DNA of 43,283 nucleotides from an uncultured Chitinophagaceae bacterium (GCA_903895845.1 CAITVK010000018.1:1-43283), one strand, 5' to 3'. Shown: positions 1 through 9,723, counted from the first letter of the stretch. Notes: a model not told the origin generated them from the sequence alone. Program-made: numbers and translations.

Positions 1-1070
1 CAACTTCTAAAGCCCTCACTCCGGGTAAAGGATATACAGCATGGTTAAATAGCTTGCCAACCCTCAACACATTCGGTACACCAAACAATGGAGCAATCAG
101 TATTCCTGTTACGCATAGTACAGGAACCAACGCTCCTAAAGGATGGAATTTTGTGGGTAATCCTTACCCTTCACCAATCAGTTGGAAAGCATTGAAAACA
201 TTGAACCCAGGTTTATTTGGTGATGCTTCCTGCTACTTATGGAAAGCATCAGGTGTTGCTACAAACGGAACATGGACTGCTTATGATGGCACAGTGGGTG
301 TGAATGGTGCAGGGGATGTCATCAACTCGTCCTTGGGCTTCTTTGTATATGTGAACAATAGTGACACCTTGAACTTCGACAACACGGTACGTACCTACAG
401 CTATACCAACCCAGAGATATTTGGAGCAAATTCAACGGCTGCAAGCATCTTGCGGATATCTATCAAGGATGAGGCAGCACGCACGACCGATGAGGCAGTT
501 GCCTATACCAGCAACCGGGCAGGGTTCTCGAGGAAGATGGCACAGCCAGCCACAGCCACCAATGCAACCATTGCTTTTGATGTGAATGGGACAAAGGCAG
601 CCATCAATAAATTGACCGCAATAGACAGCAAGACAGAGTTGCCAATCACGGTGTTGACACCAAGGGCAGGAACTTATACAGTGAGTTTAAGCACCAAGAA
701 TATCAATCTGCCTGTTTACTTGAAGGATGCAGTGACAGGAACATACACTGACTTATCTGCCAATACAACAATCACTGCAAGTGAAACAGAGGGCAGGTAT
801 AGTTTAGTATTTAGTATGCCAAATTCAATTGTAAAATCTCAATTATTAATTTATCCTAATCCAGTGAAAAGTGTTGCAACCATAAAAGGAAATCACATAG
901 CTTTGGTGCAAGTGATAGATAATATAGGAAGAGTAGTGGAGAATGTTTCGTTGAAGAATGTAACGAACCCTACTTTGTCTGTGAGTAGTTTGCCAATAGG
1001 TGTTTATCATTTGCGGGTGCAAACAACTGATGGTAAAGTGAGTGGAGCCACATTATTTGTTAGTCATTAG
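1..1070 (+). CDS. C-terminal part of a T9SS-secreted surface protein (5' truncated by the window edge)
   Basis: The reading frame is open from base 3, so the gene starts outside the window; about 355 residues are visible and the internal TTG at 54 is not a credible start. The visible part begins with the motif LTPGKGYTAWL and continues with GWNFVGNPYPSPISW, both typical of long repetitive Bacteroidota cell-surface proteins. The last ~75 residues form a type A T9SS sorting domain: YPNP near residue 284 of the visible part, then a beta-rich stretch ending in LPIGVYHLRVQTTDGK and a short terminal strand. Known of the family: the domain directs export through the type IX system and attachment or release at the cell surface. 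The catalytic or binding part lies upstream and cannot be judged. The codons of the sorting domain (from about base 820) look more AT-rich than the part before it. Confidence 0.9.
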   Translation, partial: TSKALTPGKGYTAWLNSLPTLNTFGTPNNGAISIPVTHSTGTNAPKGWNFVGNPYPSPISWKALKTLNPGLFGDASCYLWKASGVATNGTWTAYDGTVGVNGAGDVINSSLGFFVYVNNSDTLNFDNTVRTYSYTNPEIFGANSTAASILRISIKDEAARTTDEAVAYTSNRAGFSRKMAQPATATNATIAFDVNGTKAAINKLTAIDSKTELPITVLTPRAGTYTVSLSTKNINLPVYLKDAVTGTYTDLSANTTITASETEGRYSLVFSMPNSIVKSQLLIYPNPVKSVATIKGNHIALVQVIDNIGRVVENVSLKNVTNPTLSVSSLPIGVYHLRVQTTDGKVSGATLFVSH

Positions 1071-1081
1071 TGGTTAGTCAT
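1061..1081. repeat. Heptamer direct repeats overlapping a stop codon
   Basis: Three 7-bp units, TAGTCAT, TAGTGGT and TAGTCAT, run without a gap. The TAG stop codon of the upstream gene (1068-1070) is the first three bases of the second unit. The decamer TCATTAGTGG (1064-1073) matches the reverse complement of 1111-1120, which covers the next gene's start codon, at 9 of 10 positions, so the 46-nt gap could fold back on itself. Confidence 0.6.
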
Positions 1082-1116
1082 AGAATTCACGGTTTACTGC
1101 TTTATATTCACCACTC

Positions 1117-1713
1117 ATGAAATACATTTCACATTTACAGAAAGACAAAAGGCTCGCTACTATATTAGGTGAGGAAGTGCATCAGTTGGTATTGCACAAA
1201 AACATACCCCTTCGGTTGATATCCAGCATCATGAGTCAACAATTAAGTACGAAGGTGGCTGCGGTGATCTTTAAACGATTCCTCGAAATATTTAATGGAG
1301 AAGAACCTTCACCACAACAGATATTGGATACACCTTTGGAAATCCTTCGTGCCATTGGTTTAAGCAACAACAAGGTTCGGTATATACAGAATGTGGCTGC
1401 CTTTTGCATAGAGCATGCCATCACCGATACCAAATTGCTGGCAATGAGCAACGAAGAAATAATAGACTTATTGGTGCAGATAAAAGGTGTTGGTCAATGG
1501 ACGGTAGAGATGCTGTTGATGTTTTCCTTAGGCAGGGAAGATGTGTTTGCAGTGGATGACCTAGGCATCCAGCAAGGGATGCAGCGATTGTACAATCTGG
1601 ACACCACCAATAAAAAATTGTTGAAGGCACAGATGCTAGAGCTATCCCAACAATGGAAACCCTATCGTAGCTATGCCTGCCTCCACATCTGGAAATGGAA
1701 GGATGACAAGTAA
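1117..1713 (+). CDS. DNA-3-methyladenine glycosylase II family protein (HhH-GPD)
   Basis: This 198-residue protein is a base-excision repair glycosylase that removes alkylated purines from DNA in the cytoplasm. Seen in the sequence: MSQQLSTKVA near residues 39-48, a helix-hairpin-helix segment IKGVGQWTVEML at 122-133, and VFAVDDLGIQQG at 143-154, in which the second Asp (about D148) aligns with the catalytic Asp of AlkA. It lacks the N-terminal AlkA domain, so it belongs to the short single-domain group. The ATG at 1117 has no clear ribosome binding site, which is normal in Bacteroidota. It lies 46 nt downstream of the T9SS gene and could be cotranscribed with it. The family is secure; the exact substrate range is inferred. 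Confidence 0.88.
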   Translation: MKYISHLQKDKRLATILGEEVHQLVLHKNIPLRLISSIMSQQLSTKVAAVIFKRFLEIFNGEEPSPQQILDTPLEILRAIGLSNNKVRYIQNVAAFCIEHAITDTKLLAMSNEEIIDLLVQIKGVGQWTVEMLLMFSLGREDVFAVDDLGIQQGMQRLYNLDTTNKKLLKAQMLELSQQWKPYRSYACLHIWKWKDDK

Positions 1714-1828
1714 TAGGGTCAGTTCTTATTAGAATACATAAATTAATCAATCTGAATCTTTATTAAAGGACTGAAAATAAGCAACTAAGCCATCTTTAAC
1801 CGTGTAGTTGTTGTTAAGAAGCTTTTTA

Positions 1829-1862
1829 TTTGCACGGTAGTAATCTTTTTTCAAGATATTTG
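1829..1862 (+). promoter_or_regulatory. Candidate promoter of the CpsB-type phosphatase gene
   Basis: TTTG at 1829-1832 and GATATTTG at 1855-1862 resemble the Bacteroidota -33 and -7 elements (TTTG and TAnnTTTG) with a 22-nt spacer, slightly longer than the usual 19-21. The -7 box ends 3 nt before the ATG at 1866, so transcription would begin at or next to the start codon. Confidence 0.35.
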
Positions 1863-1865
1863 CGC

Positions 1866-2606
1866 ATGCTTTTTTCTTTTTTCAAAAAACAAACAGTAAC
1901 ACCCGATCTTTCTTTCCTTGGTGTTGATATGCACTCCCACTTACTTCCAGGTATTGATGATGGATTGAAAACAGTAGAACAAACAGTAGCTTTTGTTAAA
2001 GAACTACATGCTTTGGGTTACAAAAAGCTCATCTGTACACCACATATTCTCAATGGGGTACATAATAATACTGTTGCAACCATCAATGCAGCATTGGATA
2101 TTGCCCGAAAAGCGTTGGCAGATGCGCAAGTTCCGGTGGTGCTGGAAGCCGCCGCAGAGTATATGATTGATGATGAGTTTGAAAATAAGATCAATGAAAA
2201 GGAAGAGCTACTGACATTTGGTAAAAACAATATCCTCGTAGAAATGTCCTATCTAGCCGAGTCAAATAATCTTTTGGAGGTTATATTCCGATTACAGATG
2301 GCAGGGTATCATCCCATATTGGCTCATCCAGAAAGATACAATTTCTATCATGGCAATTTCGATAAATACGAAGAGTTAAAAGACAGACAGGTATTGTTTC
2401 AATTAAATATCTTGTCTTTGTCTGGATATTATGGGAAAGAGATAAAAAAGGTGTCAGAAAGATTATTAGCGAAGGGGATGTATGATTTCATTGGTACCGA
2501 TATGCACCATGAAACTCACCTGGCTGCTACAAAGGCCTTTGTAGCGACTAAAGAATTTTATAATTTGGTAAAGAATACCAATTTGCATAACCAAAGTCTT
2601 TTATAG
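1866..2606 (+). CDS. CpsB/CapC-type tyrosine-protein phosphatase (PHP family)
   Basis: The protein has 246 residues from the ATG at 1866; a TTG 36 nt upstream extends the frame but adds residues unlike the family and lies upstream of a candidate -7 box. The PHP metal-binding motif DMHSHLLPGIDDG sits near residues 22-34, followed by TPH, the segment ILAHPERYNFY, and a C-terminal GTDMHHETH. These His/Asp clusters bind the metal ions that drive phosphotyrosine hydrolysis. Known of the family: CpsB/Wzb-like PHP phosphatases dephosphorylate tyrosine kinases that control capsule and exopolysaccharide export. No kinase or polysaccharide gene is in the window, so the partner must be elsewhere. The RlpA-like gene follows 25 nt downstream and may be cotranscribed. 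Confidence 0.87.
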   Translation: MLFSFFKKQTVTPDLSFLGVDMHSHLLPGIDDGLKTVEQTVAFVKELHALGYKKLICTPHILNGVHNNTVATINAALDIARKALADAQVPVVLEAAAEYMIDDEFENKINEKEELLTFGKNNILVEMSYLAESNNLLEVIFRLQMAGYHPILAHPERYNFYHGNFDKYEELKDRQVLFQLNILSLSGYYGKEIKKVSERLLAKGMYDFIGTDMHHETHLAATKAFVATKEFYNLVKNTNLHNQSLL

Positions 2607-2631
2607 GTTAGCTGTCCATTAAATCAATACA

Positions 2632-3039
2632 ATGCGAAAATTACTATGCTCCTCAAAGGTTTTCTTAACGGTTGTATTGAGTCTTTTACTTAGTGCTTGT
2701 CATAGAAAAACAATTCCAGAAAATACCTTAGGGGGTAATGGCAAGTTGAAAACAGAGATTGGCTATGCCTCTTATTACTCCGATAAGTTTAATGGACGCC
2801 CCACTTCTAATGGCGAAACTTTCAGTAATTCCAAATATACAGCTGCACACAAAAAGCTCCCGTTTGGAACTAAAGTAAAAGTGACTAACCTTATGAATGG
2901 CAAGTCTGTAATTGTTCGTATCAATGACAGAGGCCCATTTGTTGCGGGTAGGATTATAGATTTAAGTAAAGCAGCGGCTGCGTCTATCGGTATGCTTGAG
3001 GCTGGCACTGTAAAAGTGTCGATAAGCTATCGGGATTAG
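2632..3039 (+). CDS. RlpA-like septal ring lytic transglycosylase lipoprotein
   Basis: This 135-residue protein begins with a lipoprotein signal peptide ending in the lipobox LLSAC (Cys near residue 23). It is followed by a short linker and a double-psi beta-barrel RlpA domain: [31 protein letters not shown] and [18 protein letters not shown]. In the known family this domain cleaves peptidoglycan glycan strands, and the DRGPF motif carries the essential Asp. It lacks the SPOR domain of the E. coli protein, so septal targeting by denuded glycan is not supported. It is expected to be anchored in the outer membrane facing the periplasm. Start and family are clear. Confidence 0.9.
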   Translation: MRKLLCSSKVFLTVVLSLLLSACHRKTIPENTLGGNGKLKTEIGYASYYSDKFNGRPTSNGETFSNSKYTAAHKKLPFGTKVKVTNLMNGKSVIVRINDRGPFVAGRIIDLSKAAAASIGMLEAGTVKVSISYRD

Positions 3040-3109
3040 CTTTTCTAAAGTATAAACATCCTGCAAAACCACATGCTGCTACATTTGGGCAAGTGTTTGC
3101 AACATTCAA

Positions 3110-3142
3110 TTGAGGTTGGCCTGCTATCAGACACTAATTTCG
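3110..3142 (+). promoter_or_regulatory. Candidate promoter of the SusCD operon
   Basis: TAATTTCG at 3135-3142 is a one-mismatch form of the -7 box TAnnTTTG, with TTG at 3110-3112 as a weak -33 element (22-nt spacer). It would give a 5' leader of about 30-60 nt before the susC-like gene. No sigma/anti-sigma regulator gene lies nearby. Confidence 0.3.
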
Positions 3143-3175
3143 CTGATTATTTTACGATAATATAAATGCTTCCAG

Positions 3176-6100
3176 ATGATTAATAAGACGAGTACGGATT
3201 GCTTGATGAGAATTTCGAAACTATTGCCACTAGTGATGGTAATGGCTTGCTTACTATCAATGTCTTTAAAGCTATCAGCACAAGAACAAGACAATACTCA
3301 AAGTCCCACAAAAAAAGTAACGGGTACTGTTTTAGGCGCAGACAAGGCACCGCTGGCAGGGGCAGCAGTAAAGATAAAAAACAGAACCGTAGGAACGACT
3401 ACCGATGAGAAAGGAAAGTTCTCTATTAATGCCTTGCCTACAGACACACTCGTTGTCAGCTATATCAATTACACCACAAGTTACATCCGCGTAGGAACGA
3501 AGTTGAATATCCCTGTCTTGCTTGTAGAAGCGCCAACCAGCATGAACGAAGTAATTGTAATTGGGTATGGTTCGGTTAAAAGAAAGGAACTTACCGGGGT
3601 TGTGGGCAAAGTAGACATGGAAGACTTGCGCAAAGCACCAGTTACCTCTTTTGACCAAGCTTTGGCAGGCAGGATTGCTGGTGTTGTAGTCTCCTCAAAT
3701 GATGGTCAGCCTGGCGGTGGATCTCAGATTGTAATCAGGGGTAGTACAGCCGGACAAGATGTTTCTCCATTGTATGTAGTGGATGGGTTTCCGATTGAAA
3801 ATATGGATTTAAACTCCATCAACACAAATGATATAGAGACTATAGAGGTGCTTAAAGATGCGTCGTCGATAGCAATCTATGGCTCAAGAGGGGCTAATGG
3901 AGTCATCATCATTACCACGAAAAAAGGAAAGTCCGAACCGCTTAAGGTTAGTTATGCCTTCTCCGAAGGTATTCAAGATCCCACTAAGTTAATGAAAATG
4001 CTATCTCCTTATCAGTTCGTAAAGCTTCAGTTAGATTTGGATAGTATGCAAAGTACATCGACCACGCTCAATGTTACCGGACATACACGCTATACTGACA
4101 CAGCCAATGGTATAGATCTGAATTATTACAAAAATGTAAACGGATACAACTGGCAGAAACTCGTTCTGCAAGAAGGTAATCTTCAAACGCATAATTTGAA
4201 TATACTAGGAGGCAACCCTGGTTGCAGATATGCACTTAATGGGGCATTTACTGATCAAAAAGGGATAATCATAAATACGGGCTTAAAACGTTACGATGCG
4301 AAGGGTTCACTAGATTTACGAATAACTGATAATACTAAGTTTGGTACTAGCCTCAACTACTCAAATACAACTAGTTACGGTACAATACCAACTTCAACTT
4401 CTACAGGTGGCGTAGTTTCTAATATGTGGGAATACAGACCTGTGGATATTCTAGGGGGTGCAGCACTTAATTTGGGTTCAATTGATAGCTCTACAATAGG
4501 AACTTCAGGGATTGCGCCAGATAATCTCGTTAGCCCTGTACAAGAAGCACAGAATGTGTTCAGGAAAAATACGACCCGAACAACGACTTTCAATACATAT
4601 CTGGAATGTGCTTTAAATCAAGATTTGCGATTTAGAGTAACTGGGGGCATCAACAACACTTTTTTACTGTCCCAAGCTTTTTATAATCAGTTTACATCAG
4701 AGGGAACACTTGCTTTGAATGCACTAGGTACACCATATAACCTCAAAGGTATTAATGGCTCCGTAAGCAATATCAACAACAACAGTTACATTACGGAGGC
4801 AACACTCTCCTACAGAAAAAGATTTGATGAGAATAATACCATTGATGCCGTATTTGGTGGAAGCTATGAATACAGTAAAACAACTGGTAACGGGTATGCA
4901 GCTATCAATGTCCCTGCTGGCCTTTCAACACAGGGTATAAATAACCTGTCTTTGGGTAATGCTTCAACTGCTTCATTCAGTGCAAGTCCAAATAAACTAG
5001 AATCAATATTAGGTAGAGTAAACTATTCTTTAAAGCAAAAGTATATTTTCACTGTTACGGGGAGAGAGGACGGATCATCCAAGTTTGCGCCTGGTCACCA
5101 ATGGGGGTTTTTCCCTTCCGCTGCTGCAGCTTGGAGATTTACGCAAGAGAACTTTATGAGACGTTTTACATCATTTCTCGGGGATAGTAAGTTTAGGGCA
5201 AGTTATGGAGCTGTAGGTAATAATAAGGTTGCTGATTTTGCACCACTTTATCAAAATGCATCGAGTAATGGATATGCTTATCCAATTAATAATTCTTATG
5301 TTGAGGGTACAGTACCATTTTTTCCAGGAAACCCTACAATTCAATGGGAAACAACGTATCAACTTGATTTAGGAACTACTTTAAGCTTCTTTAAAGACAG
5401 GATCTTAATTGATATGGATTACTACAATAAACAGACACGTCAGGCATTGTTACCAGTTCCTCTTCCCCTGATTGCTGGTTATGCTGGTACAGGTTCTGGA
5501 GGTTACCAATATCAAAATGCTGGCGTATTGCGTAATCGTGGGTTTGAATTTTCAATAACAACGACAAATATTCAAAGTGTGAAATTTACATGGACATCAA
5601 CTTTCAATATAGCATTCAACAGGAATAAGATTATGCAATTTTATAATAACAGAAGTGCAATTCAAAATGCCTGGAGTTTATATGGAGGACAAACTGCTTG
5701 GATTTCAGAAGCGGGACATCCAATGTCTCAATTTTATGGATTTAAATGGGCCGGTGTTTATCAATACTCTGATTTTAATGAATTGGCAAATGGAACGTAT
5801 GTACTTAAACCTGGTGTTGCAAGTTATAACCCATCAAATGCTTCTGTTCCTGTTCAGCCCGGAGACCCCAAATATGCGGATTTAAATAAAGATGGGATAG
5901 TAGATGATAATGACCGAACAGTTATTGGAAACCCATTACCAATTCACACCGGAGGGCTTACCAACAACTTTATCTATAAAAATTTCAGCCTGAATATTCT
6001 ACTTCAATGGAGTTACGGCAACCAAGTGTTAAATGCAAACAAGTTGGTTTTTGAAAATGGAGGATATTATGCGAATTCAAACCAATTTGCTGAAGAGGCA

Positions 6101-6547
6101 AACCATTGGACACCAAATAATCCAACCAATGATATTCCTCGTCCTGATACCCGATTAAATGGTCAAGATCCGGGCGGTGAAACAAGGGTTTCTTCGTGGT
6201 TGGTAGAAGATGCATCTTATCTGCGATTGAAGACTGTTTCATTGGGGTATACGCTACCTGCCAAACTTCTGAGCAGAATGAAAATAAGTACTTTCAGAGT
6301 GTTTATAGCTGCACAAAATCTATTGACTTTTACTAAATACTCTGGACTTGATCCAGAGGTATCAACCTATCGTGCAGCAAATCCCGCTTCATCTCCTTCA
6401 GGGGTTGTTGGGGGTAATGCTTTGGCAGGAGTAGGATATTTGTATATCCAGCCAAGTTCTGGTTCATCCGCATTGGCTCAAGGATATGACCTAACACCTT
6501 ATCCAAGAAACAGAACAATCACCTTTGGCTTAAACGTTACTTTCTAA
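3176..6547 (+). CDS. SusC/RagA-family TonB-linked outer membrane transporter
   Basis: This 1123-residue protein is the outer-membrane barrel of a SusCD uptake system. A signal peptide ends near LSAQEQDN (residue 36); an alternative start at ATG 3206 would also leave a usable signal. Residues ~48-118 are a carboxypeptidase-D regulatory-like domain (KVTGTVLGADKAPLAGAAV). The TonB box region MNEVIVIGYGSVKRKELTG follows, then the plug with VLKDASSIAIYGSRGANGV near 225-243, and the 22-strand barrel ends in the terminal Phe of TFGLNVTF. There is no N-terminal STN domain, so transmembrane signalling to an anti-sigma factor is not expected. The susD-like gene starts 20 nt downstream. The substrate cannot be read from the sequence. 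Confidence 0.95.
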   Translation: MINKTSTDCLMRISKLLPLVMVMACLLSMSLKLSAQEQDNTQSPTKKVTGTVLGADKAPLAGAAVKIKNRTVGTTTDEKGKFSINALPTDTLVVSYINYTTSYIRVGTKLNIPVLLVEAPTSMNEVIVIGYGSVKRKELTGVVGKVDMEDLRKAPVTSFDQALAGRIAGVVVSSNDGQPGGGSQIVIRGSTAGQDVSPLYVVDGFPIENMDLNSINTNDIETIEVLKDASSIAIYGSRGANGVIIITTKKGKSEPLKVSYAFSEGIQDPTKLMKMLSPYQFVKLQLDLDSMQSTSTTLNVTGHTRYTDTANGIDLNYYKNVNGYNWQKLVLQEGNLQTHNLNILGGNPGCRYALNGAFTDQKGIIINTGLKRYDAKGSLDLRITDNTKFGTSLNYSNTTSYGTIPTSTSTGGVVSNMWEYRPVDILGGAALNLGSIDSSTIGTSGIAPDNLVSPVQEAQNVFRKNTTRTTTFNTYLECALNQDLRFRVTGGINNTFLLSQAFYNQFTSEGTLALNALGTPYNLKGINGSVSNINNNSYITEATLSYRKRFDENNTIDAVFGGSYEYSKTTGNGYAAINVPAGLSTQGINNLSLGNASTASFSASPNKLESILGRVNYSLKQKYIFTVTGREDGSSKFAPGHQWGFFPSAAAAWRFTQENFMRRFTSFLGDSKFRASYGAVGNNKVADFAPLYQNASSNGYAYPINNSYVEGTVPFFPGNPTIQWETTYQLDLGTTLSFFKDRILIDMDYYNKQTRQALLPVPLPLIAGYAGTGSGGYQYQNAGVLRNRGFEFSITTTNIQSVKFTWTSTFNIAFNRNKIMQFYNNRSAIQNAWSLYGGQTAWISEAGHPMSQFYGFKWAGVYQYSDFNELANGTYVLKPGVASYNPSNASVPVQPGDPKYADLNKDGIVDDNDRTVIGNPLPIHTGGLTNNFIYKNFSLNILLQWSYGNQVLNANKLVFENGGYYANSNQFAEEANHWTPNNPTNDIPRPDTRLNGQDPGGETRVSSWLVEDASYLRLKTVSLGYTLPAKLLSRMKISTFRVFIAAQNLLTFTKYSGLDPEVSTYRAANPASSPSGVVGGNALAGVGYLYIQPSSGSSALAQGYDLTPYPRNRTITFGLNVTF

Positions 6548-6567
6548 AATTAAAACGAGCTAATTAT

Positions 6568-8544
6568 ATGAAACGCTGGTATAATGTATTTCTAATTCTT
6601 TTCTTTGGGTTATTTATGGTTGAATCTTGTAATAAAGATATTAGCCTTTCTCCTATAACCTTTACAACAACTTCTCAGACAAATGCTGCTGAACTTAATA
6701 ACCAGCTGGCAGGACTTTATAGTCCATTGGAAGCAGAACAATTATATGGTTGGGGACTTTGGGGTTACTTTGAATCGGGAAATGATGAGGGCTTCTCCAC
6801 AAGTGACGCTACAGGAACTGTTACTCAGAGTCTAACGGCATCTTTTCGATCTTCTAGTCAGGATGCGACGTACATGAATTTCTGGAAAAACCTTTATAGC
6901 GGAGTGGAAAGGGCGAATGTGATACTTAGTGTAATAAACCAACCTGTGATGGACTCTGTTTCCAGAGCAAACATCAAAGGACAGGCACTTTTTCTGCGGG
7001 CCTATTATTTTTATCTTTTAGTAAATAATTTTGGCGATGTTCCCTACAAAACGCAACTAACGTCAAGCCTTGGAACAAATTTCAATATTCCTGCCACACC
7101 AAGTAAAGCGATTTATGATTCTATTATTCAGGATATGACTACCGCTGACTCCCTTGTTCAGAGTATCTCCAAGGCACAAACAACATCTGTGGTAACAAAG
7201 TCTGCTGTTGAAGGTATTCTTGCAAGAGTTTGTTTGGCTGCTGCTGGAAGCCCAATAAATGGAGGCTTGCCTTATTATCAAAAAGCCTTGTATTGGTCAG
7301 AAAAATTAATTAATTCAGGGGTACATTCCCTCTATAGTTCATCACATCCATACTTCCCCTCTACCTCTGCCTACGCTAGGGTATTTATAAATAACATGCA
7401 GGATAACTACAATGACAATAATTTAACCGAAGATATGTGGGATGCTGCATTTTTATCTAACGGAGCAGGCTCCAACACCAGCTTGGGCTATACGGCAACA
7501 CAACAATTAGGGGCAATACTTGGAGTTACAAGTGCATCAGCCTCATCCAAGTGTACAGGAGTATATCGCCCATTCCCTACACTGTATAATCTCTATGGCA
7601 ATGGGGATCTACGAAGAGACTGGGTGATGTCTCCTTATATACTTGACGCCAACAACAATAAGTTTTTTAATTTGGGTGTGACCGTCAAAATCACTGCAGG
7701 CTATACAAAGACAATAGTAGACACAGTAATAGTTCGTGGTGTTCCCAAAATTGTATATGATACAACTTATTACGGTTCTGGGGCTACAGCCACAGCAACT
7801 GTTGACCCAGTTACAGGTTCTGTAACTGCAATCAACATAACAAATGGCGGTAGTGGCTATTCTTCTAATCCTGCTCCAACTGCAAGCTTAACTGGCCCGT
7901 CTGCAGGTAAGAACTTTAAGTTTGGAACTATCACAGTAGATCCTACGACCGGTTCAATCACCTCGATTGCTATTGCAAATGCAGGCACAGGGTATATAAC
8001 CATCTATGATAGACCTGTGGCAAAGTGGAGACGAGAATATGAGATTAATTTCACAAAGAACCCGTCATATACTTCTTGCAATTTTCCAATTATAAGATAT
8101 GCAGATGTATTATTAATGGCTGCTGAAGCGGATATTCAAGTGCGGGGTGGTGGCACAAATGCCACTTCGATAGGTATTGGGTACTATAATCAAGTGAAAA
8201 GAAGAGCCTACGGATTTGCACCTAATGTATCCTCAGCCGTAGATGTATCCGTTGTAACGATGGATAGCATAAAGGCAGAAAGATCTAGAGAACTTTGCTT
8301 CGAAGGAGTACGAAGAAATGACTTGAAACGTTGGGGAATTACCAATTGGGTAAATACGCTAACTAATTTGAATTCTCAGTTGGGTATTTATAATTTGACA
8401 AGTCCCGGTTCCTCTACTATTTTGACGGCATCTCAAATTGCAATAAATAATTTTTTATCAAATCCACAGAAATATAGTTTATTTCCAATTCCAGCTTCGG
8501 AACTTGCTGTAGAGTCAGCTATCTATCAAAATCAAGGATGGTAA
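6568..8544 (+). CDS. SusD/RagB-family nutrient-binding lipoprotein with an unusual insertion
   Basis: The 658-residue protein has a lipobox ending at C21 (FMVESC) and the SusD TPR core, e.g. KGQALFLRAYYFYLLVNNFGDVP and VLLMAAEAD. The C-terminal pattern ends with QNQGW where the family usually has NPGY-like endings. In known systems SusD caps the SusC barrel from the outside and captures substrate. It is longer than most SusD proteins (about 500-550). Residues ~404-480 hold an insertion made of two similar blocks, TVDPVTGSVTAINITNGGSGY and a second TVDPTTGSITSIAIANAGTGY type block, before the core resumes with RREYEINF. Blocks like this occur as repeats in phage and surface structural proteins; I infer an added surface-exposed module. 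Confidence 0.93.
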   Translation: MKRWYNVFLILFFGLFMVESCNKDISLSPITFTTTSQTNAAELNNQLAGLYSPLEAEQLYGWGLWGYFESGNDEGFSTSDATGTVTQSLTASFRSSSQDATYMNFWKNLYSGVERANVILSVINQPVMDSVSRANIKGQALFLRAYYFYLLVNNFGDVPYKTQLTSSLGTNFNIPATPSKAIYDSIIQDMTTADSLVQSISKAQTTSVVTKSAVEGILARVCLAAAGSPINGGLPYYQKALYWSEKLINSGVHSLYSSSHPYFPSTSAYARVFINNMQDNYNDNNLTEDMWDAAFLSNGAGSNTSLGYTATQQLGAILGVTSASASSKCTGVYRPFPTLYNLYGNGDLRRDWVMSPYILDANNNKFFNLGVTVKITAGYTKTIVDTVIVRGVPKIVYDTTYYGSGATATATVDPVTGSVTAINITNGGSGYSSNPAPTASLTGPSAGKNFKFGTITVDPTTGSITSIAIANAGTGYITIYDRPVAKWRREYEINFTKNPSYTSCNFPIIRYADVLLMAAEADIQVRGGGTNATSIGIGYYNQVKRRAYGFAPNVSSAVDVSVVTMDSIKAERSRELCFEGVRRNDLKRWGITNWVNTLTNLNSQLGIYNLTSPGSSTILTASQIAINNFLSNPQKYSLFPIPASELAVESAIYQNQGW

Positions 8545-8586
8545 CTTGTCAAGTATCTGTAAAAAAGGTTCTTTAAATTAATTTAT

Positions 8587-9723
8587 ATGAGAAAAGTAAC
8601 AATATTAAATCTGAGTTTATTGCTAATAATGTTCTTGCTAATTTTTGGAGTAATGAGTTGTAAGAAGCTAGACGATGTAAATTCCCTGGGTGGGTTCTCA
8701 GTTGCTGCAAGTAAAACCAGTTGCAGCATCGGTGACACCATTGTCTTTTCAATTAATCAGAACGCAGATGTAATACTTTTTTATTCTGGCAAACCTGGAT
8801 TTAATGTAAATAATCGGAACAGAAATTCTGGTGTAGGAACGGATATATTGAATTTTCAGACATCACTTTCACAAGCAAGTACTAAAAATAATGGAGACAC
8901 AATACTTTTGAAAATCTCTAATAACTTAAAAAGTTATGACTCAATTGGTGTTGCTAATGCCACATGGACAGACATTACAAGTTTAGCTAAATGGCCTTCG
9001 GTAACTACCACTGGTTTTGTTCGTTCTGGGGCCATAGACATATCTGGTTTTAATAACTTCGATTCAGTCTATATCGCTTTTCAAGTTGTAGGAAAACAAA
9101 ATCCACTTACAGCACAGCGTAAATGGCAGATTCAAGGATTTACATTGAGTAACTCCCTCCCGGATGGAACTTTTACACCTTTGTTCGCTCCAGTTTTTAC
9201 TTCTATCCCTAACCCAGCAACAGATACGTTGCCTAGTTTTGTGAACGTAGGTTGGACGCAAGTAAATATGTATTTCTGGCAACATCCAATTAACTATTAT
9301 GCAACCAACTATGGTACATGGAACGTAGGCGATTATGGATATTCGGCATCTAACTCACCAATAGTGTTAAACAATAAAGCATGTAATTTAAGTGGTGTCG
9401 TATTGGCTACAAACTATCCTGTAACATTTGACCCAAGTAATGTAAAAAACACACCTAACAATGAGGGTTGGCTTATTTCTTCGCCTGTGAATCTAAATTT
9501 AGTACGCCGTGACTTTCCAACTCTTGAGCTAAAAGACGAAGTAAGAACCCCGGCAAAGGGCTTCAGATATGTCAGTTCAAATGGAACTTTCGCTACTTAT
9601 TCATTGGTAATTGATTCAACTTTTAAGTCCGGACAAACCTATGACATGGGCTTCGTAGCTCAAAATAGAAATGTAAATCAAAGCAACGAGGTTGTTAAGC
9701 ACATCAGTATCAAGATAAATTAA
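8587..9723 (+). CDS. DUF5017-like surface lipoprotein of the SusCD operon
   Basis: The 378-residue protein starts with a lipoprotein signal whose lipobox ends at C25 (FGVMSC). The early segment SCSIGDTIVFSINQNADVI followed by LFYSGKPGFNVNNRNR fits the beta-sandwich start of DUF5017 proteins, which are encoded next to SusCD pairs. I infer that it is an exposed binding lipoprotein, comparable in role to SusE/SusF. Tandem expression with susC and susD is supported by the 42-nt gap and by the terminator at 9751-9790 that closes the group. The DUF assignment rests on remembered motif similarity; a profile search would settle it. Confidence 0.72.
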   Translation: MRKVTILNLSLLLIMFLLIFGVMSCKKLDDVNSLGGFSVAASKTSCSIGDTIVFSINQNADVILFYSGKPGFNVNNRNRNSGVGTDILNFQTSLSQASTKNNGDTILLKISNNLKSYDSIGVANATWTDITSLAKWPSVTTTGFVRSGAIDISGFNNFDSVYIAFQVVGKQNPLTAQRKWQIQGFTLSNSLPDGTFTPLFAPVFTSIPNPATDTLPSFVNVGWTQVNMYFWQHPINYYATNYGTWNVGDYGYSASNSPIVLNNKACNLSGVVLATNYPVTFDPSNVKNTPNNEGWLISSPVNLNLVRRDFPTLELKDEVRTPAKGFRYVSSNGTFATYSLVIDSTFKSGQTYDMGFVAQNRNVNQSNEVVKHISIKIN

